The notes: generated by a model from the letters alone, not told the origin. A stretch of 64,000 bases of DNA from DASTFY01 sp963813375 (GCA_963813375.1 CAWEYT010000017.1:62001-126000), one strand, 5' to 3'. Numbered from the stretch's first letter, positions 1 through 9,951 are shown. A program made the numbers and translations.

Positions 1-64
1 GTGCTGTCACGCCGTGTGAGCCGATGGCAGCGCCATGAGAGGGGCCGGGTGCACCGTCGGCGTC

Positions 65-1264
65 ATGAGCACCACCCTGATCATGCCCACCACACCAGCC
101 GGGTCCGCGACCAGGCTGCCGACCGACATGCTGGAGCAGTTCCGGTCCCGGGCCGGAGCGCTCGACCGGGCCAACGCCTACTTCGAGCAGGACCTGGCCG
201 AGCTCCGCTCCTACGGCTACCTCGCCGCCGCCGTCCCTGCCGAGTTCGGCGGATGGGGCCTCGACCTGGCCGAGCTGGCCGCCAGCCAGCGGCGCCTGGC
301 CCGCTACGCGCCCGCGACCGCCCTGGCCATGACGATGCACTCCTACTGGATCGGCATCGCCACCGAGCTGGAGCGGGCGGGAGACCACTCGCTCCGCTGG
401 ATCTTCGACGCCGCGCTCGACGGTGAGGTCTTCGCCGCCGGCCACGCCGAGACCGGCAACGACATCCCCGTGCTGCTCTCGACCTGCCAGGCCGAGCGCG
501 TCGAGGGCGGCTACCGCCTGACCGGCCGCAAGCAGTTCGGCTCCAACGGGCCGGCCTGGCGCTGGCTCGGCGCCCACGCCATCGATGCCACCGCCGCCGG
601 CGGTCCGCAGGTCGTGCACGCCTTCGTCGACCGGGCCTCCGACGGCGTGACCGTGGTGGAGACGTGGGACACGCTCGGCATGCGGCCGACGCAGAGCCAC
701 GACACGATCCTCGACGGCGTGTTCGTGCCCGATGCCCGCATCGGGCGCGTCGTCCCCGCCGGCGACGGCAGCGACCTGTTCCTGGTGGCGCTGGCCATGT
801 GGCCGCTCTCGCTGATCGCTGCGGTCTACCTCGGGATCGCCGACCGGGCCCTCGAGCTCTCGGTCGCCGGCGCCAAGCGGAAGACCTCGATGGCCATCGA
901 GCGTGGCGCCTACGCCTACAACCCGTTCGTCCAGCACCAGGTCGCCGAGATGTACCTCGAGCTGGACGCCGCCTCGGCGACCCATGAGCGGTTCGTCACC
1001 GACTGGGTGGCCGGCGCCGACCACGGCGACGAGTGGATCCCGAAGATCTACGCCATGAAGTGGCGTTCGGTCGAGGCGGCCAAGCGGGTCGTCGACATCG
1101 CGCTCGACGTGTCCGGCGGCGCCGGCATGTTCCGCGGCAACGAGCTGGAGCGCCTCTATCGCGACGTGCGCGCCGGCGGCTTCCATCCCGGCAACGACGC
1201 CCTGACCCACGAGCTCGTGGGCAAGGCGGTGCTCGGCGTCCTCACCGAGCAGCCGAGGTGGTGA
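65..1264 (+). CDS. Acyl-CoA dehydrogenase family flavoprotein
   Basis: Predicted FAD enzyme of the acyl-CoA dehydrogenase superfamily, 399 aa, the usual family length. The N-terminal helical part, the central part (AGHAETGNDIP, then KQFGSNGPAW) and a C-terminal helical bundle containing YRDVRAGGFHPGND are visible. I see no clear classical catalytic Glu, so a DszC/SfnB-like or group-D acyl-CoA dehydrogenase is as likely as a beta-oxidation enzyme; the substrate is unknown. I took the ATG at 65; an in-frame ATG at 35 would add ten residues unlike the family. No strong ribosome-binding site precedes either start. It meets the regulator gene at 1284 tail to tail, 19 bp apart. Confidence 0.82.
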   Translation: MSTTLIMPTTPAGSATRLPTDMLEQFRSRAGALDRANAYFEQDLAELRSYGYLAAAVPAEFGGWGLDLAELAASQRRLARYAPATALAMTMHSYWIGIATELERAGDHSLRWIFDAALDGEVFAAGHAETGNDIPVLLSTCQAERVEGGYRLTGRKQFGSNGPAWRWLGAHAIDATAAGGPQVVHAFVDRASDGVTVVETWDTLGMRPTQSHDTILDGVFVPDARIGRVVPAGDGSDLFLVALAMWPLSLIAAVYLGIADRALELSVAGAKRKTSMAIERGAYAYNPFVQHQVAEMYLELDAASATHERFVTDWVAGADHGDEWIPKIYAMKWRSVEAAKRVVDIALDVSGGAGMFRGNELERLYRDVRAGGFHPGNDALTHELVGKAVLGVLTEQPRW

Positions 1265-1283
1265 GTCGGCCCCGGAGCGCTCT

Positions 1284-4143
1284 TCACAAGGCTCGGAGTG
1301 CGTGCTCGACGGCGCCGTCGCCGTCGAGCATCGCGCCCGCCTGTCGCGCCGTCTCGTAGGCATCGTCGCCGAGTGCGTCGCGCAGCCGGGCACTGAGCTG
1401 ATCCAACGCCACCGCATCGGCGCCGAAGATGCGATGACCGGCGGCGGTCGCCCGCACCGCCCCCTCCAGGACCGCGGCGTCATGATGGCGACCGAGCCGA
1501 GCCAACAGGCCGGCGATCGAGCGCAGCATGGTCCACTGGGTCGACCACATCCCGGCCCGCCGCCAGTGGTCGATGATCCGGCGGTAGTCCTCGGCGGCCG
1601 CGGCCGGGTCGCCGACGCGCGCGTCGATCGACGCCTTCGAGGCGCCGGCCAGGCCGGCGACGAAGGACGCGTTGGTCAGCTCGGCCAACCGCACGGCCTC
1701 GGTGTACCGGTGGCGGGCCCGCTCCACGTCGACCGCCAGGTCCGCCTCGCCGGCGCAGTACCACACGTAGGCGGCCGGCGGCGTCGGGCTGTCAGCGACG
1801 ACGGCCAGGAGCCCGTCGGCCCGCTCGGTCACCTCCGGGCGTCCGGCGTAGGCGAGCGCCAGGAGCTCTGAGGCAGCCGACATCACCCGCTGGGCCGGGT
1901 CTTGGGCTGAGGCATCGACGGAGCGCCGGTACCAGGCCGCAGCCGTGTCCAGCCGGCCCTCGTACAGCTCGCAACTCGCCCATGTCGCGAGGACCTCCGG
2001 CGGGATCTCATCTCCTGCCTGCTCAGCGAGGCGGAGCGCGCGTGCGGCCCGCCTGCCGCTCTCGGTCACGTCGCCGGCCATCCACGCCGCGTAGGAGGCC
2101 GTCGCCCAGACGCGCGACGCCAGCGGACTCCGGTCGTCCGGATCGCGCTCGGCCACCTGCTCGGACCACGCGAGGACATCAGGCCGCAGCCGGAGGAAGC
2201 CGTAGAGGAGCAGGCGGCTGGTCAGGCGGCCCGCGAGCTCGACCTCGTCGTGGTCGAGCAGCCAGGCCGAGCGCGCTGCGCAGCTCCGGTATCGCGGCGT
2301 CGATCTCCACCAGGACCGGCTCGTCAGGTTCGACCAGCCGCCGGGCCGCCTGCTCCACCCAGTCGACGTGGTGGCGGGCATGGCGCTCGGCGATCAGGTC
2401 GACCCGGCCGGCACGGTCGAGCTCCTCCGCCCCGAACGCCCGCAACGTCTCCAGCAGGACGTACCGGCGTCCCGGCACCCGCAGGACCAGCGACCGCTCC
2501 ACGAGCCTGGCCAGCGCGTCGGTCGTCATCCGGGGATCGCCACCGCAGACCGCCGCCGCCCCGGCGGCGTCGAACGAACCCGAGAACACCGACAGGTCCG
2601 CGAACGTCTGCTGCAGGGGCGCGTCGAGCAGTTCGTACGACCACGACACGGCCGCGCCGAGCGACCCGTGCCGGCTCGACCCGCGAAAGCCCGAGGAGAG
2701 CAGGGCGAAGCGGTGGTCGAGTCCGGCCGCGACCTCATCGAGCTCATGGGTGTGGAGGCGGGCCGCGGCCAGCTCGATGGCCAAGGGCAGGCCGTCCAAC
2801 CGGCGCACGATCTCCTCGACGCACACGAGCTCCGCCGGGCCGGGGTCGAACTCGGGAGCGACCGCTCGTGCCCGTTCCACGAACAGCTGCACCGCGGGCG
2901 CGTCTTCGTCGCCGGAGGGCAGCGCCGGCACCGTGCGGACGTGTTCGCCGCCGACCCGGAGCCGTTCTCGGCTCGTGGCCACCACCCGGAGGTTCACGCA
3001 CCGCGAGAGCAGCTGCTCCACGAGCTCGGCGGCCGACTCGAGCACGTGCTCGCAGTTGTCGACGAGGAGCACGATCTCGGCGTCGCCCAGGACGTCGGCG
3101 ATCCGGTCGGCGAGCGCGGTCCCCGGCCGGGCGTCGATTCCCAGGGCCGCGGCGACCACATCGACGGCCGACCCTGCACCGGACGTCGCCAGCTCGCACA
3201 TCACCACCGGCCGGTCCGGGCGCCCGGCCAGGAGCCGGTGCCCGACCTCGGTGAGCAGCCGGGTCTTGCCGACGCCGCCGGGCCCGACGAGCGTCACCAG
3301 CCGCACCGTCCCGACCGCCAGGACCACGTCCGCGGCCAGCTCCTCCCGGCCGATGAGGGAGGTCGCCGGGACCGGCAACCGGCTGGCCGGCTCCCACGTG
3401 GTGTCGGCGACACCCGCGAGCAGGGCGGCGTGCTGCTCCGTGAGCGCCGGGGACGGTTCGATCCCGAGCTCGTCGCCGAGCAGCCGCCGAAAGTCGTCGT
3501 ACACCCGCAACGCCTCGGCCTGGCGGCCGGCGGCGGCCAGCGCCGCCATCAGCAGCGCGTGGGGCCGCTCGCGCAAGGGCTGCTCGTCCGCCAGCACCCT
3601 CAGGTCGGCGACCAGCCCGTCGGCGTCGCCCAGGGCCAACCGGGACTCGGCCTGCACCTCCCGGGCCCGGGTCCGCAGCTCCTCGAGACGCGCCGCCTCG
3701 GCTCGCCCGTCATCGACGTCATCGAGCTCGGGATAGGCGGGACCGTTCCACCGCGCCAGCACGGAGTCGAGCTCGGTCAGTGCTGCCTCGTCCGCGATCG
3801 CGCCCGCGTCCAGCACCGCCGGGAGGTGGTCGGCGTCGAGATCGAGCGACGCGGCGTCGAGCCGGTATCCGTCACCGACCGCTTCGATCACCCCGTCGGG
3901 CAACCCGCGGCGCAGGCGGAACACATGGTTCTGCAGGGCCGCCATCGGGTCGGCAGGCGACGGCCCCGACGGCCACAGGACCTCGACGGCGGAGTCCGCC
4001 GACACCACCCGCCCGCGACGGAGCACGAGCATCGCCAGCAACCGCCGCTGCAACCCGCCGGTGGGGGTGATGTCGCGACGATCGGCGTCGAGGACGCGGA
4101 TCGGGCCCAGCACCTCGACGTGCAGACGATCGCGGCCGGACAC
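1284..4143 (-). CDS. SARP/BTAD-type transcriptional regulator with NB-ARC ATPase domain (frameshift near 2265)
   Basis: Large AfsR/SARP-like regulator. The N-terminal winged-helix DNA-binding domain is at residues ~8-95, the bacterial transcriptional activation domain at ~100-240, then a STAND/NB-ARC ATPase with Walker A GPGGVGKT (~285) and Walker B-like VLLVDNCEHVL, and a TPR-like C-terminal half. The frame breaks near 2265: ELRSALG ends one frame and WLLDHDEVELAGRL continues in the next, which one extra base explains. Corrected length is 952 aa. GTG start at 4143, 9 bp after the RibD-like gene stop, so it probably shares a transcript with 4153-5440. The regulated genes are unknown; SARPs usually activate neighbouring or secondary-metabolite genes. 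Confidence 0.85.
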
Positions 4144-4152
4144 GGCCGCAGG

Positions 4153-4755
4153 CTATGACGCTTGATGGGACGCCGGGTGGTAGGTGCAGACCTGCACTCC
4201 GGTGCCCGCCGTGACGCACCGGACGAGCTCCATGGGACGGGCCACGCCGTCCTCGGGAAAGATGCCCTTGCCGCCACCGAGCAGGATCGGCTCGATCATC
4301 AGGTTGAGCTCGTCGACCAGCCCCCCGGCGAGCAGCGCCCTCGCCAGGCTGGCGCTGCCCATGAGCATCAGGTCGCCCCCGTCCTGGCCCCGCAACCCGG
4401 CGATGTCGCCGACGGCATCGTCGGCGGAGAGCAGGGTCGAGTTGGTCCAGGTCAGGTCCTCAGGTGTCAGCGTCCGCGAGGCCACGTACTTCTGGATGGA
4501 GTTCATCTGGTCGGCGAACGGGTCTCCGGCACGGTCGGGCCACGCTCCCGCCATGACCTGCCAGGTGCGGCGGCCGAAGAGGAGCGCCTCCGCCGTGCCC
4601 ATCAGGTCCCCGATGGTGCCGCCCATCACTTCCGGATCGAAGTACGGCATGGACCAGCCGCCGTGCGCGAACCCACCGTCGGTGTCCTCCTCCTTTCCTC
4701 CGGGCGCCTGCACGACACCGTCCAGGCTGATGAACTCGTTCACGACCACTCGCAT
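4153..4755 (-). CDS. Dihydrofolate reductase family protein (RibD C-terminal domain)
   Basis: A 200 aa single-domain protein of the DHFR/RibD-C fold: N-terminal MRVVVNEFISLDG, central LLFGRRTWQVM, and GGDLMLMGSASLARALL followed by VDELNLMIEPILLGGG. These are the NAD(P)H-binding and fold motifs of stand-alone RibD_C proteins common in actinobacteria, most with no proven substrate. The start at 4755 is preceded by a GAGGAGG ribosome-binding site. It lies 25 bp after the pterin dehydratase-VOC gene, and pairing of a DHFR-fold reductase with a pterin-recycling enzyme is suggestive but not proof of a shared pathway. Confidence 0.85.
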   Translation of the reverse strand: MRVVVNEFISLDGVVQAPGGKEEDTDGGFAHGGWSMPYFDPEVMGGTIGDLMGTAEALLFGRRTWQVMAGAWPDRAGDPFADQMNSIQKYVASRTLTPEDLTWTNSTLLSADDAVGDIAGLRGQDGGDLMLMGSASLARALLAGGLVDELNLMIEPILLGGGKGIFPEDGVARPMELVRCVTAGTGVQVCTYHPASHQAS

Positions 4756-4780
4756 CGTTCGCTCCTCCTCGTCGGCGAGA

Positions 4781-5440
4781 TCAGTTCCGACCCTGCCAGG
4801 TACAGATGCAGGCCTCGTTGCCCTCGGGATCGGCCAGGATCCAGAACGCCGGCGCGCGTGCGTCCGACACGAGCCGACCGCCGGCCGCCAGGGCCGCGGC
4901 GATGCGCTGCTCGGCGACATCGTGGGGGACGGTCACGTCGACGTGGATGCGGTTGCGCTGCGGGCGAGGGGCGTCCATCTGCTGGAACCAGAACGCGGGT
5001 CCACGGCCGAAGGGGTCGACGCTGTCCTGCTCGTCGTCCGCCTTGTAGCCGAGCACGGCCTCCCAGAACGGCTTCACCGCGGGGATGTCGAGGGCGTCGA
5101 TGGCGATCTCGAGTTGCGTCACCGCCGACGGCTCCGCGGCGAGTCCGAGGTCGGCGGCGATGGCCGAGATGGTGCGGGCGAGAGCAACATCGCGTTCGGT
5201 GAGGCCACCGGTGTCGTGGCTGGTGAGCAGGACATGGACGCGGGGATAGGTGACGGTCAGATCCGGATGGTGGTTCACCTCGTCCGCCGCCGCGCCGACG
5301 CGCCCGGCGAACTCCAGACCCTTGGCCATGGAGCCGGTGCGGAACGACGTCTGCAACGTGCGCAGCAGCACCCGCCAGTCGTCGAGACCCTCGCTCTCGC
5401 TGACCTGGGTGCTCGTGAGCTCGTCCTTCTTCTTTTCCAT
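4781..5440 (-). CDS. Pterin-4a-carbinolamine dehydratase domain fused to a VOC (glyoxalase-like) domain
   Basis: A 219 aa two-domain protein. Residues ~5-90 carry the pterin-4a-carbinolamine dehydratase motif NHHPDLTVTYPRVHV followed by HDTGGLTERD, with the paired His that acts in recycling 4a-hydroxytetrahydrobiopterin. Residues ~100-219 are a VOC domain starting LEIAIDALDIPAVKPFWEAVLG and ending ILADPEGNEACICTW. I chose the ATG at 5440, which has an AGGTAGG-like site 6 bp upstream; an in-frame ATG at 5485 adds 15 unlikely residues. First gene of a minus-strand group with the RibD-like and SARP genes. The VOC half may act on a pterin-linked product, but that is inference. Confidence 0.85.
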   Translation of the reverse strand: MEKKKDELTSTQVSESEGLDDWRVLLRTLQTSFRTGSMAKGLEFAGRVGAAADEVNHHPDLTVTYPRVHVLLTSHDTGGLTERDVALARTISAIAADLGLAAEPSAVTQLEIAIDALDIPAVKPFWEAVLGYKADDEQDSVDPFGRGPAFWFQQMDAPRPQRNRIHVDVTVPHDVAEQRIAAALAAGGRLVSDARAPAFWILADPEGNEACICTWQGRN

Positions 5441-5549
5441 GCCGCCTACCTTGCCAAAAGATCCCGGCCGGAAACAGGGGTGCACGTCTAGATCTTCTTG
5501 GGGGTCGGAACTTGAGACGTTGTGACAACTTTCGTGGGACTTGCGGGGT

Positions 5550-5578
5550 CCCCGCCGGAAGCTCTGCTTCCGGTGGGG
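5550..5578. other. Strong inverted repeat (13-bp stem, 3-nt loop)
   Basis: CCCCGCCGGAAGC, loop tct, GCTTCCGGTGGGG; one G-T pair, otherwise perfect. It lies between the divergently transcribed genes at 5440 (minus) and 5725 (plus), so it cannot be an ordinary terminator between converging genes. No T-run follows on either strand. Could be a leader hairpin of the plus-strand gene or a repeat element. Confidence 0.6.
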
Positions 5579-5724
5579 TGCTCTAGCGTCCTGGCATCCC
5601 GAAGCGTGCAGATGATGCCTCCACGGAACGCGCGGCGGTCCGGCAACTCACCCGCGACGAGGCTCGCCGCATCGCCGTCCGGGCGCAGCTGCTCGATGCC
5701 GATCGGCCGGACGACCTGCTCACG

Positions 5725-6729
5725 GTGGTCGAGCGGCTGACCTTCCTCCAGCTCGATCCCACGGCGGTGATCGCGCCGAGCGCCGACCTCGTCGCCTGGA
5801 GCCGCATGGGGAGCGACTACCAGCCCGCCCACCTGCAGCAGGCGCTCGAGCACGACCGCACCCTGTTCGAGCACCGGGCCCAGCCGGTGGAGACGGAGCC
5901 GGTGATCGCCATGGTCCGACCCACGTCGGATCTCGGCCTGTACCTGGCCGACATGGCCGCCTGGCCGTCCAGCACCCGCACCCGGGAGTGGCTCGCCGCC
6001 AACGACGGGTTCCGCCGCCGGGTGCTCGACCTCCTGGCTGCGTCCGGCCCGCTGTCCTCTCGCGACATCCCCGACAGCAGCGAGGTGCCGTGGGCGTCGT
6101 CGGGATGGACGAACGACCGCAACGTCACGCAGATGCTGGAGTTCCTGGCCTCTCGGGGGGAGGTGGCGGTCAGCGCCCGGCGTGGACGCCAGCGCCTCTG
6201 GGACCTGGCCGAACGCGTCTATCCGGCGGATGTCCAGGTGCTGCCGTCCGACGCGGCGCGCCTGCGCCGCGACGAGCGACGGCTGCGGTCGCTCGGGGTC
6301 GCCCGCGCCCAGATCGTCGGCGACGCCGGCGTCCCAGCGGAGATCGCGGGCGTCCCCGGCGTCTGGCGGCTCGACCCCGACGCGACGGCCGAAGGCTTCA
6401 CCGGACGAACGGCGATCCTCTCGCCGTTCGACCGGCTCATCCACGACCGGGTGCGGGCCCAACTGCTGTTCGACTTCGAGTACACGCTCGAGATGTACAA
6501 GCCGAAGGACAAGCGGCGCTGGGGGTACTTCGCCCTTCCCGTCCTCCACGAGGATCGCCTCATCGGCAAGATCGACGCCGCGGCCAACCGGGACACCTCG
6601 CGGCTCGAGGTGCAGGCCGTCCATCAGGACATCCCGTTCACCCGGGCGATGGCCCGGGCCGTGGATGGCGAGCTGGCGGCGCTGGCCGCGTGGCTGGGGC
6701 TCGACGGCGTGCGCCCCCCACCCGACTGA
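5725..6729 (+). CDS. Winged-helix DNA-binding protein, YcaQ/AlkX-like DNA glycosylase family
   Basis: Member of the HTH_42/YcaQ family, in which E. coli YcaQ (AlkX) unhooks interstrand crosslinks and Streptomyces AlkZ acts on azinomycin lesions. The LTFLQLDP segment holds the QLD motif expected for AlkX-type members. Tandem winged-helix segments and the conserved C-terminal YTLEMYKPKDKRRWGYFALPVL are present. The recognisable N-terminus (LTRDEARRIAVRAQLLDADR) begins near 5647, upstream of the first usable start (GTG 5725), and no ATG, GTG or TTG precedes it in frame back to the stop at 5584. The true start is probably hidden by an indel upstream, so the coding region likely begins near 5610-5645. 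Confidence 0.8.
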   Translation: MVERLTFLQLDPTAVIAPSADLVAWSRMGSDYQPAHLQQALEHDRTLFEHRAQPVETEPVIAMVRPTSDLGLYLADMAAWPSSTRTREWLAANDGFRRRVLDLLAASGPLSSRDIPDSSEVPWASSGWTNDRNVTQMLEFLASRGEVAVSARRGRQRLWDLAERVYPADVQVLPSDAARLRRDERRLRSLGVARAQIVGDAGVPAEIAGVPGVWRLDPDATAEGFTGRTAILSPFDRLIHDRVRAQLLFDFEYTLEMYKPKDKRRWGYFALPVLHEDRLIGKIDAAANRDTSRLEVQAVHQDIPFTRAMARAVDGELAALAAWLGLDGVRPPPD

Positions 6730-6840
6730 ACGCCGACTCCCGCTGCGCTTGACGCCCATTCTCAGCCGCTGCACTGTGGTCGATCCATCTGCAAGGCTGC
6801 CAGCCATCCCGTTCCCGGACCGTCGCGCAGGAGGTGAGCC

Positions 6841-8097
6841 GTGACCGACGAGGTCACCGACTGGAAGACCTACGGGCTGCGCGACCTGCCACCGATGTCG
6901 GCACGCTCGCGCGTGAAGGACTCTCCTCCCCCGATCCAGGTGATCGTCGACGAACGACTGGCCTGCCTCGCGGAGCCCCTCCGCGGGGTCACGACGGATG
7001 GCACGCTGCAGCCGGGGCTGTACCGCCTCGACCAGCGGGCCGGCAGCACGGCCGCCATCGCGGACGCCGCGCAGCGCTTCCTCGACGCGCTCACCTCCGA
7101 GCAGCGGTCACGCGCGACGTTCCCGATGGACTCCGACGAGTGGCGCCGGTGGATCAACGTCCACATGAACTACTTCCGCCACGGCGTGATGCTGGAGGAA
7201 CTGCCGCAGCCGACGCGCGACCTCGCCCTCGCCCTCGCGGCCACCACGCTGTCCGCCCGCGGCATGACCCAGGCTCGCAACATCCTGCGGGTGAACGAAC
7301 TGATCGCCGAGGTCTCCGGCCAGCCGGACGAGTTCGGCGAGTGGCCGTACTTCGTCTCGATCTTCGGCTCACCCGGCGCCGGCGAGCCATGGGGATGGCA
7401 GCTCGACGGGCATCACCTCAACCTGAACTGCGTCGTGCTCGACGGCCAGATCGTGTTGACGCCGACGTTCATGGGGTCGGAACCGTGCCGGTTCGTCGAC
7501 GGTCCGTTGGCCGGGGTGTCGATGTTCTCCGCGGAGGAGCGCGGCGGGCTCGACCTGATCCGCTCCCTCGATGCCGCGCAACAGGCCCGCGCCATCCGCT
7601 ACCCGTCGATCATGCCGGGCGAGGTCCCCCCGGAGCTGGAGAACCTGTTCGACGGGCGGATCGAGGCGGGCGCCTGCCACGACAACCGGGTGCTCCCCTA
7701 CCAGGGGATACCGGCGGTCGACCTGACCGACGCCCAGCGCCGGCTCGTCGTCTCGCTCGTCGACACGTATGTGGGGCACATGGCCGACGACCACGCCGCG
7801 GTGCGGATGGCCGAGGTCACGGCCCACCTCGACGAGACGTGGTTCTCCTGGTACGGCGGGACCGGCGATGCCTCGCCCTTCTACTACCGGGTGCACAGCC
7901 CGGTCGTGCTGATCGAGTTCGATCACCACCCCGGCGTCGTGTTCGACAACGTGACGCCGTCCAGGAACCACATCCATACGGTCGTGCGCACGCCCAACGG
8001 TGGTGACTACGGCGCGGACCTGCTGCGCCAGCACCACGAGCGCTACGACCACTCGAGCAGTGACCACCACCCACGAGAACGATCCGACCACCCCTGA
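6841..8097 (+). CDS. DUF3500 domain protein
   Basis: A 418 aa protein matching the DUF3500 family, whose biochemical role is not established. Seen are the N-terminal SEQRSRATFPMDSDEWRRW region, a GWQLDGHHLNLN segment, and a C-terminal WYGG then FYYRVHSPVVLIEFDHHPG segment, typical of the family and rich in His and Asp that could bind metal. GTG start at 6841 with a GGAGGTG site 5 bp upstream. Sixteen bp separate its stop from the bicupin start, so the two probably form an operon, perhaps with the PEP-mutase-family gene after them. No signal peptide is visible. Confidence 0.83.
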   Translation: MTDEVTDWKTYGLRDLPPMSARSRVKDSPPPIQVIVDERLACLAEPLRGVTTDGTLQPGLYRLDQRAGSTAAIADAAQRFLDALTSEQRSRATFPMDSDEWRRWINVHMNYFRHGVMLEELPQPTRDLALALAATTLSARGMTQARNILRVNELIAEVSGQPDEFGEWPYFVSIFGSPGAGEPWGWQLDGHHLNLNCVVLDGQIVLTPTFMGSEPCRFVDGPLAGVSMFSAEERGGLDLIRSLDAAQQARAIRYPSIMPGEVPPELENLFDGRIEAGACHDNRVLPYQGIPAVDLTDAQRRLVVSLVDTYVGHMADDHAAVRMAEVTAHLDETWFSWYGGTGDASPFYYRVHSPVVLIEFDHHPGVVFDNVTPSRNHIHTVVRTPNGGDYGADLLRQHHERYDHSSSDHHPRERSDHP

Positions 8098-8113
8098 TTG
8101 GAGGACCCGATCC

Positions 8114-9053
8114 ATGCCGTACGACCCTTCAGACCTGCGGACCTCCTTGGCGACCGCGACGCCGGCCCCGAACAGCGGCACCGGCGCCAACATCCCGGCG
8201 CAGTACTTCGAGTTCGACGACCTGCCCCCCGACGACACCTCGGTCAGCGGCGCGACCACCTGGTGGGCGCGGAGCCAGAGCATCGTGGTCGGCTTCACCA
8301 AGGCCCGCGCCGGCGCCGTGCTCGAACGGTCCGGTCAGCCCGACGAGTACGTCGTGTTGGTCGTCGACCCGGGCGCGTCGGTCGAAGCCATGGCCGGCCT
8401 CGACCGCGTGACCGCCGAGGGCCGCGCCCTGCTCGTCATGCCCCCGGGCACCAGCGCCGTCACGGCGAACTCCGATGCCACGATCGTGCGGTTGTTCACC
8501 ACCCGGTCCGAGGACCTCTCGGCCCGCTGCCGCAACGCGGGCGCGTACGCGGAGCCCGGACCCGAACGTGGCCGCGTTCGCCCCGTGGCCCTCCTCGCCC
8601 GCAGGCGACCGGATCCGCGTCTACGACATCGACGCCATCACCGCCGACCCCCAGCGGTTCGGTCGCATCTTCCGCTGCTCGACGTTCATGGTGAACTGGT
8701 TCTTCGACGCCAAGGGCCCACGCGACCCGTCGAAGCTCTCTCCCCACCACCACGACGACTTCGAGCAGCTCTCGCTGCAGCTCGCCGGCGACTACGTCCA
8801 CCACATCCGCACGCCCTGGACGCCCGATCTCGGGCAGTGGCGTGACGACGACCACCAGGCGTGTGCCAGCCCGGCGGTGACCGTCATCCCGCCGCCGGCC
8901 ATCCACACCTCGCAGGCGGTGGGCGAGGGCTCCCACCTGCTCATCGACATCTTCGCCCCGCCCCGGTTCGACTTCTCCGCCCGGCCGGGCTGGGTGATCA
9001 ACGCGGACGACTACCCGATGCCGGCGGACGCCGTCCCCGAACCCGTCGGCTGA
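8114..9053 (+). CDS. Bicupin-like protein (frameshift near 8556)
   Basis: Conserved protein of unknown function with two cupin-like halves. The second half shows a cupin metal motif, HHHDDFEQLSLQLAG, followed by PPPAIHTS, which would give a His/Glu metal site; the first half (residues ~10-140) is a degenerate cupin. The frame breaks in the CCC run at 8555-8557: one extra C turns AYAEPDPNVAAF into AYAEPGPERG. Corrected length is 312 aa. The ATG at 8114 has TTGGAGGA upstream. Linked to the DUF3500 gene, so a dioxygenase, isomerase or sensor role on the same substrate is possible, but nothing in the sequence names it. Confidence 0.75.
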
Positions 9054-9115
9054 CCGGCCCGCGACGCCGTCACGCAGACCGCGCCGGTCGCGATCGTCTG
9101 TGGCAGGGTCGTGCC

Positions 9116-9921
9116 ATGACACCGATCGAGCGCTTCCGGCAGCTGCACGCTGATGGCGTCTTCGTGATGCCCAACCCCTACGACGCCGGGTCGGCCAGGA
9201 TCCTCGCCGCCCTCGGGTTCCCCGCCCTGGCCACGACCAGCAGCGGCTTCGCGGCCACGCTCGGCCGGCTCGACATGACGGTCGACCGCGACGAGATGCT
9301 GGCCCATGTCGCCGTGATGGCCGCCGCTACCGACCTTCCTCTCAACGCCGATTCGGAACGGTGCTTCGGCGAGGACGCCGCCGCCGTGGAGGACACCGTG
9401 GAGCGGATCGGTCAAGCCGGTGCGGCCGGCTGCTCGATCGAGGACTGGAATCCGGAGACCGGCTGCCATCGATCCGGTCGACGTCGCCACGGAGCGCGTG
9501 CAGGCCGCGGCCGCGGGTGCGGCCCGTCACGGCCTGGTGCTGACCGCCCGCTGCGAGAACCACCTCCACGGTCTCGACGATCTCGACGGCACGATCCGCC
9601 GGCTGGTGGCGTACCGCGACGCCGGCGCGGAGGTCGTGTACGCACCGGGCCTGGTCGACCTGGGGCAGATCCGGCGTGTCGTCGACGAGGTCGGCGTTCC
9701 CGTGAACGTGCTGCTCCGCCCGGGTGGACCCACGGTCGAACAACTCGGCGACGTGGGCGTGCGGCGCATCTCGGTCGGCGGCACGCTGGCCCGGATCGCG
9801 TTCGGTGCCCTCGCCGACGCCGCCCGCCACCTGCTCGACGGCGGCCAGTACTCACCGGACGAGCCTGCGCTCGACGGGCGGCTGGCGGCGGACGCCTTCG
9901 GCCCGCCTCTCCGAGCGGTAG
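9116..9921 (+). CDS. Isocitrate lyase/PEP mutase family protein (frameshifts near 9464 and 9898)
   Basis: TIM-barrel enzyme of the PEP mutase/isocitrate lyase superfamily, which breaks or rearranges C-C or C-P bonds of 2-oxo acids. Visible are PNPYDAGSARILAALGFPAL, LPLNADSERCFG with the metal-binding Asp, GCSIEDWNPETG, and VLTARCENHLHG. One extra base near 9464 separates NPETG from AIDPVDVATERV. A second extra base near 9898 would let the protein end LAADAFARLSER at 9921, giving 267 aa, the normal family length; without it the frame runs on into unrelated sequence. The family also contains oxaloacetate decarboxylases and methylisocitrate lyases, so the substrate is open. Third gene of the possible DUF3500 operon, 62 bp after the bicupin. 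Confidence 0.78.
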
Positions 9922-9951
9922 GAGCCGGCCGGCTCGAACCGGTCCCGACGC

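Noticed and set aside
1..64. A coding start at position 1 (GTG) or 35 on the plus strand
   Set aside because: The first is a shadow frame; the second adds residues unlike acyl-CoA dehydrogenases.
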